64,000 nucleotides of DNA from F23-D06 sp963643165 (GTDB taxonomy: Bacteria; Bacteroidota; Bacteroidia; Bacteroidales; WCHB1-69). Numbering within the stretch: position 1 is the stretch's first letter; each line of letters begins with the position of its first letter. Below the pieces are notes generated by a model, which was not told where the DNA came from, did not search any database, and saw only the letters and a list, made by a program, of their open reading frames with translations. Made by a program: the position numbers and the translations under genes. The stretch covers positions 1 through 64,000 of the forward strand of contig CAVIJD010000004.1 in the NCBI GenBank assembly GCA_963643165.1, in the 5' to 3' direction. Positions 15,843 to 24,383 of the stretch are shown one piece after another.

Positions 15843-17999
15843 CTATTCACAGTCACCTTTCAGATAATGGTTGTGGAAATGGAGCAATTTGTTCCAAAGG
15901 TGAACACGCTCGATGCCCATAACATTGTGGTCGTGAGCCGTATAGGGGAAATACTCTATCTCGATGCCGTCCTTGACGGCCTGACGCATCAGTTCGAGGG
16001 TGTGCTGCCACACCACGGTATGGTCTTGGCAACCATGCATTACCAGCAGCGGGCATTTCACATTCTTGATCTTAGGGATAATGTTGGCGTTGGCATAGCC
16101 CTCGGGGTTCTCTTGGGGCGTATCCATATAACGTTCGCCATACATTACCTCGTACCATGCCCAGTTGACCACAGGACCGCCGCAGCTGGCTGCCCGGAAA
16201 GCCTCGGGATGTGCCGTTATCAGCGACAGCGTCATAAAGCCGCCATAACTCCAGCCGTCAAGACCGATGCGGAGCGTATCCACAAAAGGCAACGTCTTGA
16301 GGTAAGCCACGCCGCACATCTGGTCCTCCACCTCCTTGACACCAAGGTTGCGGTGGATACATTTCTCAAACTCGGCACCGCGGTTCTGCGTGCCCCGGTT
16401 GTCGAGCGTGAATATCACAAAACCTTGCTGCGCCATATACTCCAGAAAGACACCGCCCGACATGTAGCTGTTGGTCACCAATTGCGAATGGGGACCGCCA
16501 TAGACGTAAATCAGGCAAGGGTACTTTTTGTGGGCATCCATGTTCGGAGGCGTGATGAGGCGGCACCACAGCGAGTCGCCCTCCTTATTGAGAATCGGGA
16601 AAATCCTGTTTTCACCGAGTGCGCAGTTGGCGTAAGGGCTCTTGCAGGAGAGCAACGTCTTCTGAATTTTGCCCTGGTTGGTCATCAAACTGATGACACG
16701 CGGCGTGCTCACGTTGGTGAAATAGTCGATAAAATAGCTTTTGTCATCGTTAAACACTGGATAATGCGTACCGTCAGCGTCGGCAATCTTCGTGATCTTT
16801 CCGTCTTTCAAACTCACCTTGCACACATACTGGTTAACAGGCTTTTCCATAGATGCCCCAAAATAGAGGCAGGTTTCTTTAGCGTCCAGTCCATAGACCT
16901 CAGCAATGTCAAAATGGCCATCCGTCACTTTCTTCAGAAGTTTGCCGTCCTTGTCGTACATATAAAGATGTTTCCACCCGTCGCGGTCGCTGAAATAGAG
17001 GAAATTGTCGTTTTTCAGGAAGATAATACGCCTTGAGGGTTCCACATAGCGGGCGTCCTGTTCCTCAATCAGCATCTTCACCTTTTCGCCGCTCTTCACG
17101 TCATAGCGTATCAGCCTCGACTGGTTCTGGGCCCTGTTGAGGTGCGTAATATATAAATAATGTTCATCGGGTGAGAAAGTGACATTTGTGAGGAACTCGC
17201 CGTCGTTCACATCTGTCTTGACGTAATGATAGACCGGGCGGTTCTGCTGCATCGACTGCACCACGTCAAAGATGCCGACTTTCACCTGATGAGAAGTGCG
17301 GCCTGCCATCGGGTATTTCATCATCTCCACGGTGGCAATGGGCGTAGTCGTGTTCACTAACGGATAATCTTCCACCATACTTTGGTCCATTCGGTAAAAG
17401 GCGATGTAATTACCTTTGGGAGAGATATATTGACCCTCTTCGATGCCCCACTCGCTGCGGTGTACTGCCTCGCCGAAGACGATGTCTTTGCCCGTGTCGG
17501 GGCACAGCAGCACCGGCTGGTACCCGTTGCGTTCGCTTTCCACAAACACGCCCTTATCGTTTTTGATGACAAACAGTTTGTGCTTGATGGAATAGTCAAT
17601 CACGTCATCCATGTCCACTTTGTCGAAACTATACGATGACACCGTCTTGCCATCGTATGATATAATAGACTCTGTTGCAGGAAAATAGAGCGTAGTGCGG
17701 TCAATCCAGCGGAAACCGTTTGGGGTAGTGACGCCTTGCTCTTTAAGTTTTGCGGATGTAATGAAAACGCTCTCCTTGCCCGTCTGGGCGTTCACCAATT
17801 TGATGTCATTATTGTCATCAAGATAGGCGTAATTGCGGGTGTCGGGCTGCCAGCCGAGGTTCTTGATTCTGTCAAACCGGTATTTCCCGGCAAACACGCC
17901 ATTTAGGTCTATGGTATCCGTCTGGGCATACGTTGTCAAGACAGCAGAAAGGCACATCATCATAAGCAGTGCCCGAACAGCAGTAAAGTATCTTCTCAT
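15843..17999 (-). CDS. S9 family peptidase, dipeptidyl-peptidase IV type
   Basis: This 718-residue precursor has a signal peptide ending TTYAQ. The DPPIV N-terminal beta-propeller (about 100-450) leads to a C-terminal alpha/beta-hydrolase domain. Catalytic residues are visible: Ser584 in GWSYGGF, Asp659 in HGCQDHTV, and the His in TAHDHN (His689 or His691). The EGQY- and MDQ-containing stretch (about 195-210) agrees with the family's Glu-based recognition of the substrate N-terminus. Such enzymes remove X-Pro dipeptides in the periplasm for peptide feeding. The length matches Porphyromonas-type DPP4. Specificity (DPP4 versus a related S9 peptidase) is inferred. Confidence 0.9.
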   Translation of the reverse strand: MRRYFTAVRALLMMMCLSAVLTTYAQTDTIDLNGVFAGKYRFDRIKNLGWQPDTRNYAYLDDNNDIKLVNAQTGKESVFITSAKLKEQGVTTPNGFRWIDRTTLYFPATESIISYDGKTVSSYSFDKVDMDDVIDYSIKHKLFVIKNDKGVFVESERNGYQPVLLCPDTGKDIVFGEAVHRSEWGIEEGQYISPKGNYIAFYRMDQSMVEDYPLVNTTTPIATVEMMKYPMAGRTSHQVKVGIFDVVQSMQQNRPVYHYVKTDVNDGEFLTNVTFSPDEHYLYITHLNRAQNQSRLIRYDVKSGEKVKMLIEEQDARYVEPSRRIIFLKNDNFLYFSDRDGWKHLYMYDKDGKLLKKVTDGHFDIAEVYGLDAKETCLYFGASMEKPVNQYVCKVSLKDGKITKIADADGTHYPVFNDDKSYFIDYFTNVSTPRVISLMTNQGKIQKTLLSCKSPYANCALGENRIFPILNKEGDSLWCRLITPPNMDAHKKYPCLIYVYGGPHSQLVTNSYMSGGVFLEYMAQQGFVIFTLDNRGTQNRGAEFEKCIHRNLGVKEVEDQMCGVAYLKTLPFVDTLRIGLDGWSYGGFMTLSLITAHPEAFRAASCGGPVVNWAWYEVMYGERYMDTPQENPEGYANANIIPKIKNVKCPLLVMHGCQDHTVVWQHTLELMRQAVKDGIEIEYFPYTAHDHNVMGIERVHLWNKLLHFHNHYLKGDCE

Positions 18000-18018
18000 T
18001 TTTTAGAAAAATTAAAAT

Positions 18019-18654
18019 TCAAAAAAAACACATTCCTTGTCTTTCAGAAAGGACGGCAAAAGTACAAAATTCTGACTTCAGCGCGCACATGGTTGCCGCG
18101 CATATCACGGCGGCCACGGCCCAGCCGCCAAGAATATCGGTAGGCCAATGCACACCAAGATAGACACGGGTATAACTGAACAGCAGCACATAGATGGTCA
18201 ATCCTGCCATCAGGGTCTTGCGTCTTTTGAAGAAGAAAGGTTTCAGGAAAAAATAGAGCATCATAGCGGTGGCGGCACTGTTCGCAGCGTGTGAAGAGAC
18301 AAAGCCGTACTGGCCGCCCCGATAGAGGGAGCCGTCGGGGAACTCGTGACAGTGCAGTCGGTCGCAGAGTTCTGGGTCGTGGGTGGGGCGTAGGCGCTGC
18401 ACCGCCGGCTTGATGACCCCTGACGAGACCGTGTCTGCCAAGGCAATGACCAGAACTATTGTGAGCAGCGCTTTCCAGGCCTTACGCCCATAGCAGCAAA
18501 AGAGCGTAACCGCCGCCATCACATAGAAGACAATCCACGTTTGGGTGCGGGTCAACATCCACATCAAGTTGTCGAGAAACGGCGTATGCGCCCCATTGAT
18601 GCACAAAAGCAGCGCACCGTCCAGTTTTCGCAGCAGTTCCAAAAGCATCGTCAT
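18019..18654 (-). CDS. PAP2-family membrane phosphatase
   Basis: This protein has about 211 residues, five or six TM helices and the three PAP2 motifs: KPAVQRLRP, a changed second motif SSHAANS, and YTRVYLGVHWPTD. The family removes phosphate from lipid phosphates such as phosphatidic acid or undecaprenyl pyrophosphate; lipid A phosphatases also belong here. The frame is open to 18729, but the -7 element TACGTTTG at 18679-18686 lies inside that extension. I therefore choose the ATG at 18654 (or 18648), which gives a normal N-terminus. The substrate is not determined. Confidence 0.88.
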   Translation of the reverse strand: MTMLLELLRKLDGALLLCINGAHTPFLDNLMWMLTRTQTWIVFYVMAAVTLFCCYGRKAWKALLTIVLVIALADTVSSGVIKPAVQRLRPTHDPELCDRLHCHEFPDGSLYRGGQYGFVSSHAANSAATAMMLYFFLKPFFFKRRKTLMAGLTIYVLLFSYTRVYLGVHWPTDILGGWAVAAVICAATMCALKSEFCTFAVLSERQGMCFF

Positions 18655-18678
18655 GACAGCAGTTAAAAATTCGAGGTG

Positions 18679-18686
18679 CAAACGTA
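18679..18686 (-). promoter_or_regulatory. -7 promoter element for PAP2 gene (TACGTTTG on minus)
   Basis: CAAACGTA on the plus strand reads TACGTTTG on the minus strand, 25 bases before the ATG at 18654. It decides the start codon of the PAP2 gene. Confidence 0.6.
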
Positions 18687-18760
18687 CACAAAAAAACGTT
18701 TGAGCCTTGTTGTCTGTCTTTGCTTGCAAAAACTTTATCGTAGGGCAATCATATTTTTTC

Positions 18761-18768
18761 TATTTTTG
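18761..18768 (+). promoter_or_regulatory. -7 promoter element for gcvP (TATTTTTG)
   Basis: TATTTTTG lies 50 bases before the gcvP ATG. No glycine riboswitch is apparent in the short leader. Confidence 0.6.
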
Positions 18769-18817
18769 CGCTTGTGTATTTTGAAATTAAATAATCAATA
18801 ACTAATTTATAATCAAT

Positions 18818-21670
18818 ATGATAATAAAAGATAACTTTGTCAACAGACATAACGGCCCGAGCGAGGAAGAGCAGCAGAAAATGCTGGAGACCATCGGGGT
18901 GAAATCTATGGACGAACTGATTGAGAAGACCGTTCCGAGTGCCATACGTCTGAAAGAGCCGCTTGACCTTCCTGACGGCATGACAGAGGGTGAGTACCTC
19001 AACGCCATTCACACGGTAATGTCTAAGAACAAGATATACAGATCTTACATTGGCATGGGGCATTACAACACCTACACGCCGGCGGTCATCTTAAGAAACA
19101 TCTTTGAGAATCCGGGGTGGTACACCTCCTACACGCCGTATCAGGCTGAGATCTCGCAGGGGCGCATCGAGGCTCTCCTCAACTATCAGACCATGATCAG
19201 CAGTCTTACGGCCATGCCTTTAGCCAACGCTTCCATGCTGGACGACGCCACGGCAGCCGGCGAGATGATGCTGATGTTCTTCCGCAGCCGCAGCCGCGAG
19301 CAAGTCAAGAACAACGTTTGCAAATATTTTGTCTCCCAAGACGTATTCGGGCACTGCATAGCCGTCATGAAGACCAACGCAGCGCCGCAGGGCATAGAGC
19401 TTGTCATTGGCAAAGCTGACGAGGTGAAGCTTGACAACACCTTTTTCGGGGCCATGGTACAATACCCCAACCAGCACGGCGAGATTCACGACTTCCGTGC
19501 CTTTGTAGAGAACGCCCATGCCAACAACATCTTTGTAGGTGTAGCCACCGACCTGTTTGCATTGACCCTGCTGACGCCGCCGGGCGAATGGGGCGCCGAC
19601 TGTGTCATCGGCTCCACCCAGCGTTTCGGCATCCCGATGGGCTTCGGCAGTCCGGCCGCCGGCTTCTATGCCTGCCGTGAGGAATTCCTCCGCCAGATGC
19701 CAGGCCGTATCATCGGCGTCACCGTTGATGCCCAGGGCAACCGCGCCGTCCGTATGGCGCTGCAGACCCGCGAGCAGCACATCAAACGCGAAAGGGCAAC
19801 CTCTAACATCTGCACCGCCAGTGCCTTGACCGCTATCATGGCAGGCTTTTACGGCATGTGGCACGGTGCCGAAGGCATCCGCAACAAGGCCGTCAAGATG
19901 AACGTGTTGGCCGGCGTCCTCGCCGACGAGTCCAAACGTTACGGCTACAAACCCGGCACGAACTTCTTTGACACCGTCTGCCTCTGCGTGCCCGACGGCA
20001 TCACCACGAAAGAGGTAGAGAAAGTTGCCCTGTCTAAGCATGTCAACTTCCGCTATTGGTGCGACGAGTGTCTGACCATCGCCCTGGACGAGACTGTCAC
20101 ACACGATGACGTCAACGTCATCCTCGAAATTCTGGCCACGGCTGCCGGCAAGGAGTTTACGCCGCACGTCTGCAAGTGCTGCTGTACACCGGAGCTGCGC
20201 ATTCCGGAAGCGCTGAAACGCACCACACCGTTCATGCAGCAGAGCATCTTCAAAAAATACCACTCCGAAACAGAGATGATGCGCTATATGAAGATGCTGG
20301 AGGTCAAAGACCTCTCGCTGAACCGCGCCATGATACCGCTGGGATCATGTACCATGAAACTGAACGCCGCCGCCGAGATGCTGCCGCTGAGCTGGTCAGA
20401 GTCCTGCAACGTTCATCCTTACGCACCCGCCGACCAAGCTGAAGGCTATATGGAAATGATCCGCGAGGTGAGCGAATGGCTCTGCAAGATCACGGGATTC
20501 AAGGCCGTTTCGCTGCAGCCCAACTCCGGCGCAGCGGGCGAATATGCCGGCATGACCGTCATCCGCAACTACCACGTCAGCCGCGGCGAGGGACACCGCA
20601 ACATCTGCCTGATCCCGGCCTCCGCCCACGGCACTAACCCCGCCTCCTCTGCCAAAGCCGGCAACAAGATCGTAGTGGTGAAGTCCAACGAGAACGGCGA
20701 AGTGGATGTAGATGACCTGCGCGCCAAAGCAGAACAATACCGCGACAATCTGTCGTGCCTTATGATCACCTACCCCTCAACGCACGGCGCCTTTGAGGAG
20801 CGCATCCTCGAAATCATCTCCATCATTCACGAGAACGGCGGCTTAGTTTATATGGACGGAGCCAACATGAACGCCCAGGTGGGGCTCACCTCCCCGGGAA
20901 GCATGGGAGCCGACGTTTGCCACCTCAACTTGCACAAAACCTTTGCCATGCCTCACGGCGGCGGCGGTCCCGGCGTAGGACCGATCTGTGTTTGCGAAAA
21001 GCTGGTTGACTTCCTGCCAAACCACAACCTGATAGAGACGGGCGGCAGCAAGGGAAGCCAAGTGGCCACTGCCCCTTACGGTAGCGCCTATCTGTTGCCT
21101 ATCACCTACGGCTATCTCAAGATGCTCGGCGGCAAAGAGCTCGCCAATGTCACCAAGTGCGCAATACTGAATGCCAACTACCTCAGGGCTAGACTTCAAG
21201 GACATTACAAGATACTCTACACGGGCAGCCAGGGCATGTGCGCACACGAGATGATTCTCGACTGCAACGAATTTGACCGCAGTGCCGGCGTTCAGGTCGG
21301 CGACATCGCCAAACGTCTGATGGACTATGGCTTCCACGCCCCCACCGTCGCATTCCCGGTACACGGCACTCTGATGGTAGAACCTACCGAAAGCGAGCCG
21401 CTGAGCGAACTCGACCGCTTCTGCGACGCCATGATTGCCATCCGTCAGGAGATCAGAGACATTGAAGAGGGACGCGCCGACAGAACCAACAACGTCATCA
21501 AGAACGCTCCCCACACGATGAATGTGGTGTGCGCCGACGAATGGACACGTCCTTACACACGTCAGCAGGCCGCTTTCCCGCTCGCCCATACCGAAAAGTA
21601 TTGGCCTACGGTTGGCAAAATCGACGATGCTTTCGGCGACCGCAACCTCGTATGCACTATTAACGAATAA
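18818..21670 (+). CDS. gcvP: Glycine dehydrogenase (decarboxylating), P protein
   Basis: This 950-residue, full-length fused P protein of the glycine cleavage system decarboxylates glycine and passes the aminomethyl group to lipoylated H protein. It begins with the RHNGPSEEE region. It contains YTPYQAEISQGRIEALLNYQ in the N-terminal half. Lys707 in NLHKTFAMPHGGGGPG is the PLP lysine in the C-terminal half. In many bacteria gcvP is next to gcvT and gcvH; here it stands alone and gcvH lies about 37 kb away at 58123-58500. Confidence 0.97.
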   Translation: MIIKDNFVNRHNGPSEEEQQKMLETIGVKSMDELIEKTVPSAIRLKEPLDLPDGMTEGEYLNAIHTVMSKNKIYRSYIGMGHYNTYTPAVILRNIFENPGWYTSYTPYQAEISQGRIEALLNYQTMISSLTAMPLANASMLDDATAAGEMMLMFFRSRSREQVKNNVCKYFVSQDVFGHCIAVMKTNAAPQGIELVIGKADEVKLDNTFFGAMVQYPNQHGEIHDFRAFVENAHANNIFVGVATDLFALTLLTPPGEWGADCVIGSTQRFGIPMGFGSPAAGFYACREEFLRQMPGRIIGVTVDAQGNRAVRMALQTREQHIKRERATSNICTASALTAIMAGFYGMWHGAEGIRNKAVKMNVLAGVLADESKRYGYKPGTNFFDTVCLCVPDGITTKEVEKVALSKHVNFRYWCDECLTIALDETVTHDDVNVILEILATAAGKEFTPHVCKCCCTPELRIPEALKRTTPFMQQSIFKKYHSETEMMRYMKMLEVKDLSLNRAMIPLGSCTMKLNAAAEMLPLSWSESCNVHPYAPADQAEGYMEMIREVSEWLCKITGFKAVSLQPNSGAAGEYAGMTVIRNYHVSRGEGHRNICLIPASAHGTNPASSAKAGNKIVVVKSNENGEVDVDDLRAKAEQYRDNLSCLMITYPSTHGAFEERILEIISIIHENGGLVYMDGANMNAQVGLTSPGSMGADVCHLNLHKTFAMPHGGGGPGVGPICVCEKLVDFLPNHNLIETGGSKGSQVATAPYGSAYLLPITYGYLKMLGGKELANVTKCAILNANYLRARLQGHYKILYTGSQGMCAHEMILDCNEFDRSAGVQVGDIAKRLMDYGFHAPTVAFPVHGTLMVEPTESEPLSELDRFCDAMIAIRQEIRDIEEGRADRTNNVIKNAPHTMNVVCADEWTRPYTRQQAAFPLAHTEKYWPTVGKIDDAFGDRNLVCTINE

Positions 21671-21696
21671 TAAGAAAAGGCAAACGTTATTTTTGC

Positions 21697-21704
21697 TACT
21701 TTTG
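21697..21704 (+). promoter_or_regulatory. -7 promoter element TACTTTTG
   Basis: TACTTTTG lies 49 bases before the small lipoprotein gene and shows that this gene is transcribed independently of gcvP. Confidence 0.6.
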
Positions 21705-21753
21705 CCGCCAATTTTGATTAGCAAACATTATTATAAACTAAAAAAGTAAAAAG

Positions 21754-21969
21754 ATGAAAAAAATCGCATGCATCGCAGCCGCTTGTCTGATGGTTGCCGG
21801 ACTCTCGACCTCTTGCAACAAGGTTTGCACCTGCAAAACTTATGTTCTTGGTGTTGTCGCCACTACAACGGAAAACGTTGAACTGGACAAAGACTCCTAC
21901 AAGAAATGTAGCGACATGAACACCGTCGTGCTGATAGGTGACAAGAAAAACGGCATTGAATGCTACTAA
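21754..21969 (+). CDS. Small predicted lipoprotein, function unknown
   Basis: This 71-residue protein has a lipoprotein signal peptide (KKIACIAAACLMVAGLSTSC). Cys21 is the likely lipidated residue, since LSTSC fits a loose lipobox. The mature part is only about 50 residues, with a dense cysteine cluster at its start (CNKVCTC) and two more cysteines later (KKCSD and ECY). I do not recognise a family. It has its own promoter and a strong terminator, which supports a real gene expressed alone. Confidence 0.75.
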   Translation: MKKIACIAAACLMVAGLSTSCNKVCTCKTYVLGVVATTTENVELDKDSYKKCSDMNTVVLIGDKKNGIECY

Positions 21970-21979
21970 TCAGCATTAA

Positions 21980-22010
21980 AAAGAAGACATATCACTGATA
22001 TGTCTTCTTT
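21980..22010 (+). terminator. Terminator after small lipoprotein gene
   Basis: AAAGAAGACATAT pairs with ATATGTCTTCTTT around a tight CACTG centre, followed by further T residues. Confidence 0.85.
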
Positions 22011-22070
22011 TTTTATTCCTTTATTCACAAAACATCAAAAAAGAGAAACACAAAAATACAACACAACAAT

Positions 22071-23477
22071 ATGGGTGGCTTTTTCGGCGTAGCTTCACAA
22101 GGTCCCTGTGTTCAGGATCTGTTTTACGGCATAGACTATCATTCACACCTCGGCACGAAGCGAGGCGGTATGGTAACCATTGAACACAACGTATTTCACC
22201 GTTCCATTCACAACATCGAGAACTCCTACTTCAGGACCAAGTTCGGCGAAGACCTTGGCAAATTCAAGGGAAACACCGGCATTGGGGTCATCAGCGACAC
22301 GGACGCGCAGCCCATCGTGGTCAATTCGCACCTCGGCCGCTTTGCCATCGTCACGGTGGCCAAGATCAACAATTTGGCGGAATTGGAACAGGACTGTCTG
22401 AGCAAGAACCAACAGTTCACGGAGTTGAGTTCCGGCTACACCAACCCTACAGAGCTCATCGCTCTGATGATCACCCAAGGCAGGGATTTTGTGGAGGGCA
22501 TCCAGAACGTTTTCCACAAAGTGAAAGGTTCCTGCTCGATGCTGATACTCACCAACGACGGCATCATTGCCGCCCGCGACTACTACGGGCGCACCCCCAT
22601 CGTAATCGGGCGCAAAGAGGGCGCCATGGCTTTGGCTTTCGACAGCCACAGCTTTGCCAACCTTGACTATGCCATCGAACGTTTTGTCGGGCCGGGAGAG
22701 ATTGTGAAAGTCACCCCGACAGGCTGCGAACAGTGGCTTGCCCCGAACGAGAAGATGCAGATCTGCTCTTTTCTGTGGATTTACTACGGCTATCCGTCAG
22801 CCGAATATGAGGGCATAAACGTTGAAAACTCCCGCTATCTCTATGGTTACGAGATGGGCAAGGACGACGACATCGAGGCCGACTTCGTCTCCGCCATCCC
22901 CGACTCGGGCATTGGCATGGCCTTAGGTTATGCTATGGGCAAGAACATACCTTACCGCCGTGCCATCATCAAATACACGCCCACTTGGTCAAGAAGCTTT
23001 ATGCCCGTAAACCAAGAAACCCGCGAACATGTGGCCCGCATGAAATTGCTGCCCAACACGAAAGTGATGACCGGCCAGCGAGTCGTCTTCTGCGACGACT
23101 CCATCGTGCGCGGCACCCAACTCCGCGACAACGTAAAGAAATTGTATAGTTATGGTGCCAAAGAGGTCCACATCCGCATCAGCTGCCCGCCGCTTTTGTA
23201 CGGATGCCACTACCTCAACTTCTCAGCCTCCAAGACGGAAATGGAACTGATAACCCGCAGGGTCATCAAAGAGTTGGAGGGCGACAGCACCAAGAACCTG
23301 CATCTCTATATGGATGAAACCACCAAGCAATATGCCAACCTTGTAGAAGCCATCCGCAAGCACCTCGGCGTTGACACCCTGAAGTTCAACACCATCGGCA
23401 CCATCGCCAAAGCCATCGGACTGCCCAAGGAGCACATCTGCACGCACTGCTTCGACGGGTCTTCATTCGGCGAATAA
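22071..23477 (+). CDS. PurF-like amidophosphoribosyltransferase paralog lacking the N-terminal cysteine
   Basis: This 468-residue protein has the full two-domain layout of glutamine PRPP amidotransferase: an Ntn-hydrolase glutaminase domain (about 1-230) and a phosphoribosyltransferase domain. The PRPP loop is intact (VVFCDDSIVRGTQ, from residue 338). Cysteines that would bind a 4Fe-4S cluster in the B. subtilis class are present at QICSF, PPLLYGC and CTHC (457/460). The N-terminus is MGGFFG, whereas active enzymes expose Cys in (C)GVFG after processing. Gly2 replaces the nucleophile, so glutamine hydrolysis should be lost. It may use ammonia or have another role. Similar paralogs occur in other Bacteroidales beside a normal PurF. 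Confidence 0.85.
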   Translation: MGGFFGVASQGPCVQDLFYGIDYHSHLGTKRGGMVTIEHNVFHRSIHNIENSYFRTKFGEDLGKFKGNTGIGVISDTDAQPIVVNSHLGRFAIVTVAKINNLAELEQDCLSKNQQFTELSSGYTNPTELIALMITQGRDFVEGIQNVFHKVKGSCSMLILTNDGIIAARDYYGRTPIVIGRKEGAMALAFDSHSFANLDYAIERFVGPGEIVKVTPTGCEQWLAPNEKMQICSFLWIYYGYPSAEYEGINVENSRYLYGYEMGKDDDIEADFVSAIPDSGIGMALGYAMGKNIPYRRAIIKYTPTWSRSFMPVNQETREHVARMKLLPNTKVMTGQRVVFCDDSIVRGTQLRDNVKKLYSYGAKEVHIRISCPPLLYGCHYLNFSASKTEMELITRRVIKELEGDSTKNLHLYMDETTKQYANLVEAIRKHLGVDTLKFNTIGTIAKAIGLPKEHICTHCFDGSSFGE

Positions 23478-23484
23478 CACCATA

Positions 23485-23514
23485 GCGTGACGGCACTTTG
23501 CTATGCCGTCACGC
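23485..23514 (+). terminator. Terminator after PurF-like gene
   Basis: GCGTGACGGCA (23485-23495) pairs perfectly with TGCCGTCACGC (23504-23514), with T residues shortly after. Confidence 0.8.
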
Positions 23515-23519
23515 GCTTT

Positions 23520-23567
23520 TTTCCGCAAGTTCATCTGCCCAGCGCGGACAGGTGCGGAAAACGTCCG
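23520..23567 (+). promoter_or_regulatory. Candidate H-type pseudoknot leader before queuosine-precursor transporter
   Basis: TTTCCGCA (23520-23527) pairs with TGCGGAAA (23553-23560), an 8-bp stem. In its loop, CGGAC (23545-23549) can pair with GTCCG (23563-23567) just beyond the stem, which makes an H-type pseudoknot 27 bases before the transporter ATG. PreQ1 riboswitches are pseudoknots that control this transporter family. The known class consensus sequences are not clearly met, so ligand and function are speculative. Confidence 0.3.
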
Positions 23568-23594
23568 TTAATCATAAACTAAAAAACAACTGAT

Positions 23595-24281
23595 ATGCAA
23601 AAGGTATCGGAAAACCCTTCAAAAAACCGAGCACTGCCGCCGCTGACCATCATTACCGGGCTGCTCATCATGGGCTACCTCACGGCTAATGTGATGGCCG
23701 TAAAACTGATCAACATCTTCGGCATCACCATCTTCGACGCAGGCACCATCATCTTTCCACTCACCTATTTTTTGGGCGATGTTTTGACTGAAATCTGGGG
23801 ATTCCAGACGGCTAAACGTGTCATTTGGCTCACCTTCTTCTGCGAAATCATCTTTACCCTGTTCGTATGGGTCGGCGTGTGGCTACCCTACCCGCCCGAA
23901 ACGGCAACGCAAGCCGAGGCTTACCGTCAAGTGTTCTCCTTTGTGCCGCGCATCACCGCCGCATCACTGCTGGCTTTTCTCTGCGGCGAACTCACCAACG
24001 CCTGGACTATGGTGAAAATTAAGGAGTGGACCAAAGGCAAACACCTCTGGGTGCGGACTGTCGGCTCTTCTCTGTTCGGCTACATCATCGACACCACAAT
24101 CTTCGTATGCATCGCCTTCATCGGCACCGTCCCCACTAAAGACATCCTTTCGATGATCGGCATCCAAATTGTTGTTAAACTGCTTATTGAAACGGTGGCG
24201 GCGACACCCGTTGCCTACCTCCTCATCGGACGGCTCAAGAAAAAAATGGAACAGGACGGGACAGAAAACGGACAACGTTGA
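23595..24281 (+). CDS. Queuosine precursor transporter (YhhQ / VUT family)
   Basis: This 228-residue inner-membrane protein has about six TM helices and matches the DUF165/QPTR family: GYLTANVMAVKLI, TIIFPLTYFLGDVLTEIWGF and a late RTVGSSLFGYIIDTTIFVCIAF. YhhQ imports queuosine precursors (preQ0 or preQ1) used to modify tRNA anticodons. It follows the PurF-like gene after a terminator. A possible pseudoknot leader precedes it and no separate -7 element was found, so it may depend on read-through from upstream. Confidence 0.88.
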   Translation: MQKVSENPSKNRALPPLTIITGLLIMGYLTANVMAVKLINIFGITIFDAGTIIFPLTYFLGDVLTEIWGFQTAKRVIWLTFFCEIIFTLFVWVGVWLPYPPETATQAEAYRQVFSFVPRITAASLLAFLCGELTNAWTMVKIKEWTKGKHLWVRTVGSSLFGYIIDTTIFVCIAFIGTVPTKDILSMIGIQIVVKLLIETVAATPVAYLLIGRLKKKMEQDGTENGQR

Positions 24282-24348
24282 ATCTTGACGGTTACATTCC
24301 AGAATATCAACCTGAAAAAAACAATAGCGATTGTAAGCGGAAATAGTG

Positions 24349-24356
24349 TACTTTTG
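24349..24356 (+). promoter_or_regulatory. -7 promoter element for dprA (TACTTTTG)
   Basis: TACTTTTG lies 27 bases before the dprA ATG, giving it transcription separate from the transporter. Confidence 0.6.
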
Positions 24357-24383
24357 CATCACCATTCAAAACAAAAGTGATGC

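Noticed and set aside
15609..17036. Long plus-strand open frame (475 codons) opposite the DPP4-like gene
   Set aside because: Antisense to a gene with a complete catalytic triad and signal peptide; no family features of its own.
18768..18817. Glycine riboswitch before gcvP
   Set aside because: The leader after the -7 element is only about 40 bases, too short for a glycine aptamer.
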